In this document: positions 1-5,635 of the stretch, one piece after another | Layout: each line of letters starts with the position of its first letter | How positions within the stretch are numbered: position 1 is the first letter of the stretch | Assembly: GCA_902793875.1 (NCBI GenBank) | Contig: CADBFL010000067.1 | Coordinates: 1-8,712, forward strand | Length of the DNA: 8,712 bases | Direction: 5' to 3' | Source of the DNA: an uncultured Eubacteriales bacterium | Lineage (GTDB): Bacteria; Bacillota; Clostridia; Peptostreptococcales; Anaerovoracaceae | Notes under the pieces: generated by a model | Told to the model about the DNA's origin: nothing | Database searches by the model: none | Seen by the model: the letters and a program-made list of their open reading frames with translations, nothing else | Program-made: the position numbers and the translations under genes

Positions 1-2
1 TG

Positions 3-287
3 ACGGAAATGGGCTATGACACAGAAACTGCGGAAAGCTTCATCAGCGATCAGGAAGCGTGGCTCGGCCGCGACGAGATAAGCGGGCCGGACAACATACA
101 GGATGGAGTAAAGGCGGCGGGGCATACCGTTGACAGCCGCTTCGGATATTACGGAGTCACAGCTCCGTGGACCGCCGGCGATCTGAAGCTGGAGGGCGGT
201 GGCGGACAGCTCGAGACTGTATTCAGCTGGGGGACGCTCTGCTCCTCCGGACTGATATCCGACACAGGGAACGCAGAGATCAGTTAG
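3..287 (+). CDS. C-terminal part of an unrecognised protein (5' end outside the window)
   Basis: The frame is open from base 3 to a TAG at 285-287, so about 94 residues of the end of a gene are visible. An ATG at 9 lies in frame, but no ribosome binding site can be judged so close to the edge, so I treat the gene as truncated by the window. The visible part is acidic and rich in glycine, tryptophan and aromatic residues (for example SRFGYYGVTAPWTAGD and ETVFSWGTLCSSGL). It has no membrane segment and no catalytic motif that I recognise. The stop lies 23 bases before the start of the MazG-like gene, so the two may share a transcript. Codon use resembles that of the neighbouring genes. I do not assign a function. 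Confidence 0.6.
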   Translation, partial: TEMGYDTETAESFISDQEAWLGRDEISGPDNIQDGVKAAGHTVDSRFGYYGVTAPWTAGDLKLEGGGGQLETVFSWGTLCSSGLISDTGNAEIS

Positions 288-310
288 CAGTCATATATCA
301 GAAAGACGTT

Positions 311-649
311 ATGAAACAGGAAACCATAGACCGGATAAGGAAATTCACTTCTGACAGAGACTGGGAACAGTACCATACTCCGGCGAATCTCGCCAAGAGC
401 ATTTCGATAGAGGCGAATGAGCTTCTGGAGTGCTTCCAGTGGAGCGATACGGACTTTGACATTGAGCATGTCAAAGAGGAACTTGCCGATGTGATCGTGT
501 ATTGTCGCAACATGCTCGATGAGCTAGACCTCGATGAGGATGGGATAGTGAACGCAAAGATGACAAAGAACGAAGCGAAGTATCCCGTCGAGCTGGCGAA
601 GGGAAGCGCGGAGAAATACACAGAGCTGAAAAAGAGATCGGGACAATAG
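311..649 (+). CDS. MazG-like nucleotide pyrophosphohydrolase (dCTPase/RS21-C6 type)
   Basis: This 112-residue protein matches the single-domain MazG-like, all-alpha NTP pyrophosphohydrolases. These are cytosolic enzymes that hydrolyse (d)NTPs, often non-canonical or excess ones, to the monophosphate and pyrophosphate. The N-terminus FTSDRDWEQYHTPANLAKSI is typical of the family. The Mg2+-binding signature is visible as E34-x2-E37 (in IEANELLECFQW) and E57-x2-D60 (in EELADVIVY), and the length is typical. I chose ATG 311, preceded by a modest GAAAG at 301-305. An ATG upstream in the same frame at 167 would overlap most of the preceding gene and add an unrelated arginine-rich stretch. The substrate cannot be read from the sequence; house-cleaning of modified nucleotides or dCTP is the usual role. 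A repeat-filled 109-base spacer separates it from the next gene. Confidence 0.88.
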   Translation: MKQETIDRIRKFTSDRDWEQYHTPANLAKSISIEANELLECFQWSDTDFDIEHVKEELADVIVYCRNMLDELDLDEDGIVNAKMTKNEAKYPVELAKGSAEKYTELKKRSGQ

Positions 650-662
650 GAAAGCGGTCAAA

Positions 663-728
663 ATCCCGGAATCCCGGAATCTCGAAATGTCGGAATATCG
701 GAATGTCGGAACTGCCTGAACTGCCGGG
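663..728 (+). repeat. Degenerate 8-bp tandem array in the spacer after the MazG-like gene
   Basis: Six consecutive 8-base units run from 663 to 710: ATCCCGGA twice, then ATCTCGAA, ATGTCGGA, ATATCGGA and ATGTCGGA (consensus ATNTCGGA). Two related 9-base units follow, ACTGCCTGA and ACTGCCGGG (711-728). The array lies between the MazG-like stop and the ribosome binding site of the next gene. An 8-base unit is not a multiple of three, which argues against coding. Confidence 0.85.
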
Positions 729-745
729 CAGCTTCGACAGCGGAG

Positions 746-754
746 AAAGGTGAT
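746..754 (+). promoter_or_regulatory. Ribosome binding site that sets the start at 759
   Basis: AAAGGTGAT matches the extended anti-Shine-Dalgarno consensus. It leaves 8 bases between the GG at 749-750 and the ATG at 759. The in-frame GTG at 750 and ATG at 753 overlap this site and so cannot use it. Confidence 0.7.
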
Positions 755-758
755 GCCA

Positions 759-1280
759 ATGGACAGGATCGATGAATATGTAAACAGAGCCAAAGACCTG
801 GCGGCGGACGCCGGCGATGCGGCAAAGACCGTTGCGGGCGATGTCATCAGCAGGGCGAAGGACCTTGCAGAAGAAGGCAGCGCGGCCAGAGAGATCGCCA
901 GAAGCGCGAAGGGCCGGGCTGTATCTGTCGCCGAGGGAGCAAAAGAAAAAGTACAGGGCATGATGCAGGATGCTGCGGCAGTAAGGGAGATCAGGCAGGG
1001 CATCGCCGATCTTGAGGCGCTTCCCGAGTTCGGGGGCTCCATACTGTATACCATGGAGCTTGAGACGATGATCAATACTCTGAGCAGCCTGTGTCTCACC
1101 ATAACAGACAACAGGCTCGACGATCCGTCTGTCGCAGAGGAGATCAGAAAGGCGATGGACAAGGTGAGACCGGATGAGCTGCAGCAGGCCACGGAGGAGG
1201 ACATGGCGATAAACGGCGCCAGAAAAATCGCGTTCGACTCCTGCGAAAGAGCGCTGGAGTCGCTGGACCTGCCCCTCTGA
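759..1280 (+). CDS. Hypothetical helical protein with N-terminal 11-residue repeats
   Basis: A 173-residue protein that I cannot assign to a named family. Residues 10-75 read as about six 11-residue units: RAKDLAADAGD, AAKTVAGDVIS, RAKDLAEEGSA, AREIARSAKGR, AVSVAEGAKEK and VQGMMQDAAAV. The sequence RAKDLA recurs exactly 22 residues apart. Such 11-mer, alanine- and charge-rich amphipathic repeats are known from LEA-like and lipid-surface-binding proteins. The second half (about 80-173) looks like an ordinary helical globular domain with no catalytic motif. There is no signal peptide or membrane segment, so it is probably cytosolic or membrane-surface associated. The start at ATG 759 is fixed by the site at 746-754; GTG 750 and ATG 753 are rejected. 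The next gene begins 17 bases downstream, which suggests co-transcription. Confidence 0.78.
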   Translation: MDRIDEYVNRAKDLAADAGDAAKTVAGDVISRAKDLAEEGSAAREIARSAKGRAVSVAEGAKEKVQGMMQDAAAVREIRQGIADLEALPEFGGSILYTMELETMINTLSSLCLTITDNRLDDPSVAEEIRKAMDKVRPDELQQATEEDMAINGARKIAFDSCERALESLDLPL

Positions 1281-1297
1281 TATGGAGACAAAACATC

Positions 1298-1633
1298 ATG
1301 AGTTTCAGGGATTTCAATGAAGACGGTCCCGGCACGGTCGAATGGGATATCGTGATGGGGCAGAATACGACCGGGATGTTCCCGGAAGAGACGCACTACG
1401 TTCTGGAGGGAGACCAGCTGACGGAGGTGACCTTTTCGCATGCGGGAGGAGGGTCCCTTGAGCCGTCGCTTTACGGACTGACGTATACGGTGGAGAACAT
1501 CAGCGCGGTCCATAAGGGGATAACGAAAGACTGGTTCACCTTCGAGCAGGACGGCGTGAGGTATAAAGCCGTCATCAACAGAAAATATAAGCAGAGCAAA
1601 GACTGCCTTGTGGTCGACATAGAGAATGCGTGA
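1298..1633 (+). CDS. Hypothetical 111-residue protein
   Basis: The ATG at 1298 is preceded by GGAGA at 1284-1288, a good spacing of 9 bases, and lies 17 bases after the previous stop. The product is acidic and rich in beta-prone residues (TYTVENISAVH, WFTFEQDGVRYKAVIN), with no cysteine cluster, membrane segment or signal peptide. It looks like one small cytosolic beta or alpha/beta domain. I do not recognise the family. Tight spacing to genes on both sides places it in an operon with the helical-repeat protein and the zinc-ribbon protein, so a shared process is likely but unknown. Confidence 0.75.
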   Translation: MSFRDFNEDGPGTVEWDIVMGQNTTGMFPEETHYVLEGDQLTEVTFSHAGGGSLEPSLYGLTYTVENISAVHKGITKDWFTFEQDGVRYKAVINRKYKQSKDCLVVDIENA

Positions 1634-1655
1634 CCGGAGGCAGGGGAGTGAAGTG

Positions 1656-1662
1656 AAGGAGG
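1656..1662 (+). promoter_or_regulatory. Ribosome binding site that sets the start at 1671
   Basis: AAGGAGG, a full Shine-Dalgarno sequence, lies 8 bases before ATG 1671. The same frame is open to an ATG at 1626, which would overlap the previous gene and lacks a comparable site. Confidence 0.8.
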
Positions 1663-1670
1663 CCGCTTCA

Positions 1671-2105
1671 ATGGCTAAAAAAGACAAACGGATAAAGGGA
1701 TGTCCCAACGTGAACTGCCCGGATTTCAAGGCGAAGAAAAAATACGGCGCGGACGATCATTACTGCAAAAAGTGCGGAACGCCGCTGGTCTTTGTATGCG
1801 CGAGATGCTACCGGCCGCTGAAGGACGTCGAGGGTCTGAGGATATGCCCGGACTGCAAGGGAAAGCCTGAGAAAAAAGTGACCCGCGCAGCTAAAAATGC
1901 GGGGAAAACAGTAAGAAAGAAAGCCGAGCAGGGGGCTTTCATCGTAAAGCAGAAGGCTCCGGAAGCGCTGGAGACGGCCAGGGTGCTGTCGCAGAACAAG
2001 ACGGTTCGGAGGGCGGCGGCCATCGTCGCGGTCACTGCGGCGGAATCACTGACTGACCCGAAGGTAAGAAAGATCGCGAAGATCGTGATCAGAGCCGTGA
2101 AATAG
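1671..2105 (+). CDS. Double zinc-ribbon protein with a long basic helical tail
   Basis: A 144-residue protein. The first 65 residues hold four cysteine pairs: C11-x4-C16 with C32-x2-C35, then C43-x2-C46 with C59-x2-C62. That makes two consecutive zinc ribbons, the second resembling rubredoxin-like or CxxC zinc knuckles. Residues about 66-144 are rich in lysine, arginine and alanine (AAKNAGKTVRKKAEQGAF, RKIAKIVIRAVK) and should be helical and strongly positive. Zinc ribbons with basic tails usually bind nucleic acid or partner proteins, but nothing here shows which. The tail pattern of AAK and KTV resembles the 11-mer repeats of the protein encoded at 759, which may mean related helical surfaces. 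It is probably cytosolic, in an operon with the preceding small genes. Confidence 0.8.
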   Translation: MAKKDKRIKGCPNVNCPDFKAKKKYGADDHYCKKCGTPLVFVCARCYRPLKDVEGLRICPDCKGKPEKKVTRAAKNAGKTVRKKAEQGAFIVKQKAPEALETARVLSQNKTVRRAAAIVAVTAAESLTDPKVRKIAKIVIRAVK

Positions 2106-2117
2106 CGGGCGCGTTTA

Positions 2118-2177
2118 AGAGAGCCGCGCGGGAGAGAGCTGCGCGAAAGAGATACGCGCGGGAGAGACACGCGCGAA
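2118..2177 (+). repeat. Four 15-bp tandem units between the zinc-ribbon and metallopeptidase genes
   Basis: The units are AGAGAGCCGCGCGGG, AGAGAGCTGCGCGAA, AGAGATACGCGCGGG and AGAGACACGCGCGAA. The endings alternate GGG/GAA, so the array is also two 30-base units. It occupies most of the 83-base spacer. The final GAA together with the following AGGACGGG supplies the ribosome binding site of the next gene. Confidence 0.88.
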
Positions 2178-2188
2178 AGGACGGGCAA

Positions 2189-2557
2189 GTGGCGGACATA
2201 GACAGTTTTTTCGAGATGCTCAAAGAGGTATGCGACGAGCTGCCGGACGAGTTCTTCCGCGAACTGCATCACGGAGTGCAGCTTGCGGAGGAGCTTAAGA
2301 TGTCTCCGTATTCAAAAAACGATGACCTCATAATAATGGGGGAATACCACAGGTCGCATCTGGGAAACAAGATCACGATATATTACGGGTCCTTTGAGAG
2401 GGCCTGTTATTACATGACGGACGAGCAGCTCAAAGACAGGCTGAGAGAGGTGGTGCGGCACGAGTTCCGCCACCACATGGAGAACCTCGCCGGCATGTAC
2501 GGCAGAGACTCCCTCGAGCACGAAGACAAGGAAGAACTCAGGAGATATCTGAGATAG
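2189..2557 (+). CDS. Small zincin-type metallopeptidase family protein (HExxH)
   Basis: A 122-residue protein resembling the small zincin-fold putative metallopeptidases (Zincin_1 type). The N-terminal stretch has the familiar form of an acidic helix ending in LPDEF (EVCDELPDEFFREL). A beta region follows (KITIYYGSFERACYYM), then a helix with the zinc motif H91-E-F-R-H95 (VVRHEFRHHMENLAG). E92 would be the catalytic base. A third ligand could be D107 or H111, which I cannot decide. Family members are about 110-130 residues, so this is full length. No signal peptide is present, so it is cytosolic; substrates of the family are unknown. The start is GTG 2189, with AAGG at 2177-2180 placed 8 bases upstream. 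It is the last gene of the run that begins at 759. Confidence 0.8.
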   Translation: MADIDSFFEMLKEVCDELPDEFFRELHHGVQLAEELKMSPYSKNDDLIIMGEYHRSHLGNKITIYYGSFERACYYMTDEQLKDRLREVVRHEFRHHMENLAGMYGRDSLEHEDKEELRRYLR

Positions 2558-2604
2558 GCCGGAGGGCATCCGGGGACAGGCCCGGGGCAGGTTACTGTTC
2601 AGAG

Positions 2605-2639
2605 GCGCCGGAGGGCAGCCGACAGCGGGGGCGTTTTTT
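2605..2639 (+). terminator. Possible weak terminator after the metallopeptidase gene
   Basis: A run of six T (2634-2639) follows a GC-rich stretch in which CGCC (2606-2609) can pair with GGCG (2630-2633). The stem is only 4 bp with a large interior, so this rests mainly on the T-run and on its position between two gene blocks. Confidence 0.35.
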
Positions 2640-2655
2640 CAGACACTAGTGGCGA

Positions 2656-2661
2656 TATACT
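2656..2661 (+). promoter_or_regulatory. Possible -10 box for the membrane-protein gene
   Basis: TATACT (in GGCGATATACTTGG) lies about 55 bases before the ATG at 2716, just after the T-run. No good -35 is seen at 16-18 bases; only T-rich sequence is present there. Confidence 0.3.
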
Positions 2662-2673
2662 TGGACCGTAGAT

Positions 2674-2714
2674 CCGGAGAAAAACCGGAGACGGCTTGGA
2701 GACGATACCGGAGA
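2674..2714 (+). repeat. CCGGAGA repeats ahead of the membrane-protein gene
   Basis: CCGGAGA occurs at 2674, 2685 and 2708, and TTGGAGA at 2696, so copies recur every 11-12 bases. The last copy ends 1 base before ATG 2716. Each copy carries a Shine-Dalgarno-like GGAG. Confidence 0.6.
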
Positions 2715-2715
2715 T

Positions 2716-3702
2716 ATGGCTGAAAAAGGATCGCGAAAAGTGAATAACGAAGAGAGCTCCCGCGCAGACAGTGCTGCAGAGTTCGTCTCGACCCATGAGA
2801 CGACCGAAGAGACTGAGCGCATCACGAAGAACATCGCGTTCGGCCGCAAAGAGACCTTCTATGAGGACGGCCGCAACGTGATCTCCGTGATCATCAACGC
2901 CATCAGCGTCCGCATCAACATGCCGCGCGGCACGGTCAAGGCCCTTCTGGCGTGCATCGCTTTGCTGCTCATAGTCGCCGCGATGCTGGCATGGGATGAC
3001 GCCGGCGGCAAAAGCGGGAAGACCGCGGAGAAGAGCGCCGGAACGACGGATGCGCCGGCGCAGCGCGAGTACGTCACCGAAGAAGACAAGAGCAAGGCGG
3101 TCAATTCCGAAAGAGCCGCGAAGAGCAGCGACTATGTCATCATATCCGCCCGGTACCGCTACGACCTGCCGGAAGGCACCGAGGGAGTGTGGGAGCCGGA
3201 GGATTTTTACGAAGAGAACGAGACCTACTGCGATTTCGTGCGCGACGGGGACTATTACACCATCCGCAGCTATCTGCTCACGTTCATCAACGCCGAGCTC
3301 TCGGACATAGTGAAGGCGTCGATCTCGCAATTCGACGGATATGAGCTGATCGATCAGGAATACATTGACGGCAAATACGGAAAGGTCCTGAAGCTGAAGT
3401 TCGAAGCGGACGATGAGAACGGCAATTACACCGCCGTCACCGGGTATTACTGGTCGGATATAGATCCGCACATCTGCTGCCTCGAGGTATCGTCGGACGA
3501 GTGGCGCGACGGCGAGGTCGAAGACATGATCTTCGATTCGGTCTACCGGGTCGAGGCGGAAACGGACACAGACTATCTGGTGCCGGACGACGCGCAGGAG
3601 ATCCTTGATGAGCAGAGAAGCCAGGAGGCCATGGACAGCATCGCGCAGGATGCGATGAGGGATAAGTACTATGATCAGGAACCGAAAAGCTATCCCTGGT
3701 AG
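2716..3702 (+). CDS. Single-pass membrane protein with an extracytoplasmic domain, function unknown
   Basis: A 328-residue protein. Residues 1-70 are hydrophilic and charged. Residues 74-93 (VKALLACIALLLIVAAMLAW) form one membrane helix. A lysine-, alanine- and glycine-rich linker (about 95-125) and an acidic, aromatic-rich domain (about 130-300) follow. With lysine and arginine before the helix, the long C-terminal part is predicted to lie outside the cell. The C-terminal domain has tyrosine-rich beta-like stretches (DYYTIRSYLLTF, YTAVTGYYWSDIDPHICCLEV) and no catalytic motif that I recognise. ATG 2716 has GGAG only 2 bases upstream. GTG 2740 has AAGGA (2726-2730) at an ideal 9 bases and may be the real start, which would shorten the protein by 8 residues without touching the helix. 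I do not recognise the family. Confidence 0.75.
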   Translation: MAEKGSRKVNNEESSRADSAAEFVSTHETTEETERITKNIAFGRKETFYEDGRNVISVIINAISVRINMPRGTVKALLACIALLLIVAAMLAWDDAGGKSGKTAEKSAGTTDAPAQREYVTEEDKSKAVNSERAAKSSDYVIISARYRYDLPEGTEGVWEPEDFYEENETYCDFVRDGDYYTIRSYLLTFINAELSDIVKASISQFDGYELIDQEYIDGKYGKVLKLKFEADDENGNYTAVTGYYWSDIDPHICCLEVSSDEWRDGEVEDMIFDSVYRVEAETDTDYLVPDDAQEILDEQRSQEAMDSIAQDAMRDKYYDQEPKSYPW

Positions 3703-3707
3703 AACAA

Positions 3708-3713
3708 TATAAT
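3708..3713 (+). promoter_or_regulatory. Possible -10 box for the ECF S component gene
   Basis: A perfect TATAAT lies 35 bases before ATG 3749 in the short spacer after the membrane-protein gene. No convincing -35 hexamer is present at 17-18 bases upstream, so this is tentative. Confidence 0.35.
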
Positions 3714-3748
3714 AAGCTGCTGCCCGCGTACCGGGGCATATACCGGAC

Positions 3749-4294
3749 ATGGATGAAGATATGCAGAAAAAGAAACTATCGACAAAAGACATAGTGCTGG
3801 CAGGAGTCTTCGCGGCGATACTGCTCGTCCAGAAGGAGCTCCTGGCGTTCATACCGAACGTGAGCCTCACGGTCTTTCTGATCGTGCTTTACTCGAAGTC
3901 GTTCGGAAAGAAAATGACGCTTTTCATACTTCTGGTGTACGTATTGCTGGACAACATCATCATGGGGAACATGGGCCTTATTTTCGTGCCGTTCCAGTAC
4001 ATCGGCTGGGCCCTGATACCGCTGCTTTTATGCACGGTGTTCAAAAGGGTCAACGATCCGCTGCGGCTGGCTCTTCTCAGCGCGCTTTTCTCGTTCCTCT
4101 ACTGCTGGGTCATGGTGATCCCGGGAGTGATAGTGATGCATGTGAGCGTAGCTGCGTATCTGGCGGCGGACATCACCTTCGAGCTGGTGCTCGCGGCATC
4201 GAGCTTCGTGTCGGTGCTGCTTCTGTACAGGCCGTGCCACAGGGTGCTGTCGGCGCTTAACAACGGTACCGAAGCGACCGTCCGGCACTCATGA
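3749..4294 (+). CDS. ECF transporter S component (substrate-binding membrane subunit)
   Basis: A 181-residue, very hydrophobic protein with about six membrane helices. The N-terminus KLSTKDIVLAGVFAAILLVQ is typical of S components of energy-coupling factor transporters, whose first helix carries an AxxxA-like pattern (here GVFAA). These subunits bind a vitamin or similar micronutrient in the membrane and are energised by a shared T protein and two ATPases, none of which is in this window. The substrate cannot be named; the family includes proteins for thiamine precursors, riboflavin, folate and queuosine precursors. Two starts are possible, ATG 3749 and the in-frame ATG 3761; neither has a strong ribosome binding site. 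The stop overlaps the start of the YdcF-like gene by 4 bases (ATGA), so translation is probably coupled. Confidence 0.8.
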   Translation: MDEDMQKKKLSTKDIVLAGVFAAILLVQKELLAFIPNVSLTVFLIVLYSKSFGKKMTLFILLVYVLLDNIIMGNMGLIFVPFQYIGWALIPLLLCTVFKRVNDPLRLALLSALFSFLYCWVMVIPGVIVMHVSVAAYLAADITFELVLAASSFVSVLLLYRPCHRVLSALNNGTEATVRHS

Positions 4295-4911
4295 AGAAGA
4301 TGCCTAAAAAGATGCACAAGGGGATCAGAGCGGCGGTCGTCATACTGGCCGCCGTTCTCCTGTATCTGGCTGTAACGACGGCGGGCATCGTGTCTTTCGC
4401 CGAAAAGGATGAGACCCGGCAGGCGGACGCGGCCGTTGTCCTTGGGGCGAGCGTTCAGGGGAATTCTCCGTCTCCCGTGTTCTGCGAGCGGATCAACCAT
4501 GCCGTGGACCTGTACAACGACGGTTATGCCGGTACGATCATCATGACCGGCGGCGTGGGGGAAGGGAATATCCGCTCGGAGGCGGACATCGCCCGCGAGT
4601 ACGCAGAGCAGAAGGGCGTCCCGGCGGACGCGATCCTGATCGAAGAGAGCTCCCGGATCACTGCCGAGAACCTCGCGAACGCGAAACAGATAATGGACGA
4701 TCATGAGCTGGAGACGGCGCTCATCGTCAGCGACCCGCTCCACATGAAAAGAGCGATGCTGTATGCGCATGACCTGGGGATCAGGGCTTACAGCTCGCCG
4801 ACTCCGACATCGCTTTACCGCAGCTGGAAGACGAAACTGCCCTTCCTCATTAGAGAAGAATTCTATTATGTCGCATACAGAATAATGAGGCTGGCTGGAG
4901 GAAAGCTCTGA
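4291..4911 (+). CDS. YdcF/SanA/ElyC-family (DUF218) membrane-anchored protein
   Basis: A 206-residue protein with a lysine-rich start, one membrane helix at about 14-34, and an outside alpha/beta domain. The DUF218 hallmarks are in order: D46-AAVVLGA, TGG at 86-88, SEA at 96-98, EESSRITAENLANA at about 118-131, and SDPLHMKRA at 147-155. Family members are linked to envelope barrier function and cell-wall or lipid-carrier metabolism in bacteria (SanA and ElyC in E. coli); the exact reaction is not established. The start codon overlaps the stop of the ECF S gene, so the two are expressed together. Whether the pairing is functional is unclear. The length is normal for the family, and no defect is seen. 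Confidence 0.87.
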   Translation: MKKMPKKMHKGIRAAVVILAAVLLYLAVTTAGIVSFAEKDETRQADAAVVLGASVQGNSPSPVFCERINHAVDLYNDGYAGTIIMTGGVGEGNIRSEADIAREYAEQKGVPADAILIEESSRITAENLANAKQIMDDHELETALIVSDPLHMKRAMLYAHDLGIRAYSSPTPTSLYRSWKTKLPFLIREEFYYVAYRIMRLAGGKL

Positions 4912-5000
4912 AGACCGGAGGAAGGAAACACCGGAGACCGGAAACTCCGAAAAACCGAAGACCGGAGGAAGGAAACTCCGAAAAACCGAAGACCGGAGGA
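4911..5000 (+). repeat. 31-bp tandem repeat array before the methyltransferase gene
   Basis: A 30-base sequence at 4940-4969 (beginning GGAAACTCCG and ending GACCGGAGGA) is repeated without a mismatch at 4971-5000, a period of 31. A partial earlier copy is seen in that 4911-4929 equals 4958-4976. CGGAG (4963-4967) can pair with CTCCG (4976-4980) across the junction, giving small hairpins that include GGAGGA. The array fills the spacer to within about 10 bases of ATG 5011. Confidence 0.9.
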
Positions 5001-5010
5001 GACGTGCTGA

Positions 5011-5595
5011 ATGGAAAAGAATAATCTGATAACTGGGACGACGGCCCTTGCCATGACGGTCACGCTGTCGTACATAGATGAAGGAGACACAGTCGTTGAC
5101 GCGACCTGCGGAGCGGGGCAGGACACTGTCGCGCTGGCGGATGCTGTCGGGGGCGACGGCTGCGTATACGCTTTCGACATCCAGGAGAAGGCCGTCCGCC
5201 GTACAGAAGAAAGGCTAAGCGGATGCGGGATTTCGAACGCGCAGGTCATAAAGAAGTCGTTCGTTTCGATGGGCGAGTTCGTTCCCGATGGGAGCGCGTC
5301 TGCCGTCGTGTTCAATCTCGGATATCTGCCGGGCGGGGACCACAGCATAACAACGACGGCCGATGAGACGCTCGAAGGCCTTGAGTGCGCTCTCAGGGCG
5401 ATCCGTCCGGGCGGCGTCGTCACTGTCGTCATGTACGACGGCCATGAAGAGGGAAAGACAGAAAAACAGCGCGTCATGGAATGGGCGGCGGCGCTCGACC
5501 CGAAACAGTATCACGCGGCATATGTGAACATGCTGAACCAGCAGAATCACCCGCCCGAGATACTGTGGGTAACTAAAAAGAAAAACGGGGCCTGA
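5011..5595 (+). CDS. mnmM: Class I SAM-dependent methyltransferase, MnmM (YtqB)-like tRNA modification enzyme
   Basis: A 194-residue protein, the usual length of YtqB. It has the SAM-binding motif D30-ATCGAGQD38, an acidic residue ending the second strand (YAFD56) and the family signature FNLGYLPGGDHSITT at 101-115. GGVVTVVMYDGHEEG and a C-terminal LNQQNHPPEILWVTKK also match the family. MnmM has been shown to methylate the 5-aminomethyl-2-thiouridine at tRNA wobble position 34 to give mnm5s2U; older annotation calls the family putative rRNA methylases. GGAGGA at 4995-5000, the end of the repeat array, is 10 bases before ATG 5011 and serves as the ribosome binding site. The last codons (Asn-Gly-Ala-stop) are read from the left arm of palindromic repeat A, so the extreme C-terminus was probably replaced when that repeat arrived. 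Confidence 0.87.
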   Translation: MEKNNLITGTTALAMTVTLSYIDEGDTVVDATCGAGQDTVALADAVGGDGCVYAFDIQEKAVRRTEERLSGCGISNAQVIKKSFVSMGEFVPDGSASAVVFNLGYLPGGDHSITTTADETLEGLECALRAIRPGGVVTVVMYDGHEEGKTEKQRVMEWAAALDPKQYHAAYVNMLNQQNHPPEILWVTKKKNGA

Positions 5596-5603
5596 CCCCG
5601 TTA
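5575..5603 (-). terminator. Intrinsic terminator of the minus-strand peptide gene
   Basis: Read on the minus strand, ACGGGG-TCAGG-CCCCGT forms a 6-bp GC hairpin followed directly by TTTTTCTTTTT. This lies just past the stop of the gene at 5636-5788. The sequence also overlaps the last codons of the converging methyltransferase gene. Confidence 0.75.
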
Positions 5604-5634
5604 GTTGTGTTTAACGGGGTCAGGCCCCGTTAAC
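5581..5634. repeat. Palindromic repeat A
   Basis: The left arm AACGGGGCCTGACCCCGTTA (5584-5603) and the right arm at 5612-5631 are perfect reverse complements over 20 bp around an 8-base loop (GTTGTGTT). Each arm is itself a small palindrome (ACGGGG...CCCCGT). A second copy lies at 5914-5967. The design resembles REP-like or miniature mobile palindromes such as those mobilised by Y1 (IS200/RAYT-type) transposases, but no transposase is present. Confidence 0.9.
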
Positions 5635-5635
5635 T

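Noticed and set aside
167..310. N-terminal extension of the MazG-like protein from ATG 167
   Set aside because: It would overlap the upstream gene and add a non-homologous Arg/Gly-rich stretch. ATG 311 gives the family's normal N-terminus.
524..1729. Long minus-strand open frame (401 codons)
   Set aside because: It lies antisense to several well-supported genes with good ribosome binding sites and reads as low-complexity Ser/Arg/Leu sequence without motifs. It is a shadow of GC-biased codons.
2599..3870. Long minus-strand open frame (423 codons)
   Set aside because: It is antisense to the membrane-protein gene and runs across a spacer and into the ECF gene. It has no recognisable domain or ribosome binding site.
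5584..5631. Plus-strand intrinsic terminator for the methyltransferase gene
   Set aside because: The palindrome is strong but has no T-run after it on the plus strand. The T-run is only on the minus strand.
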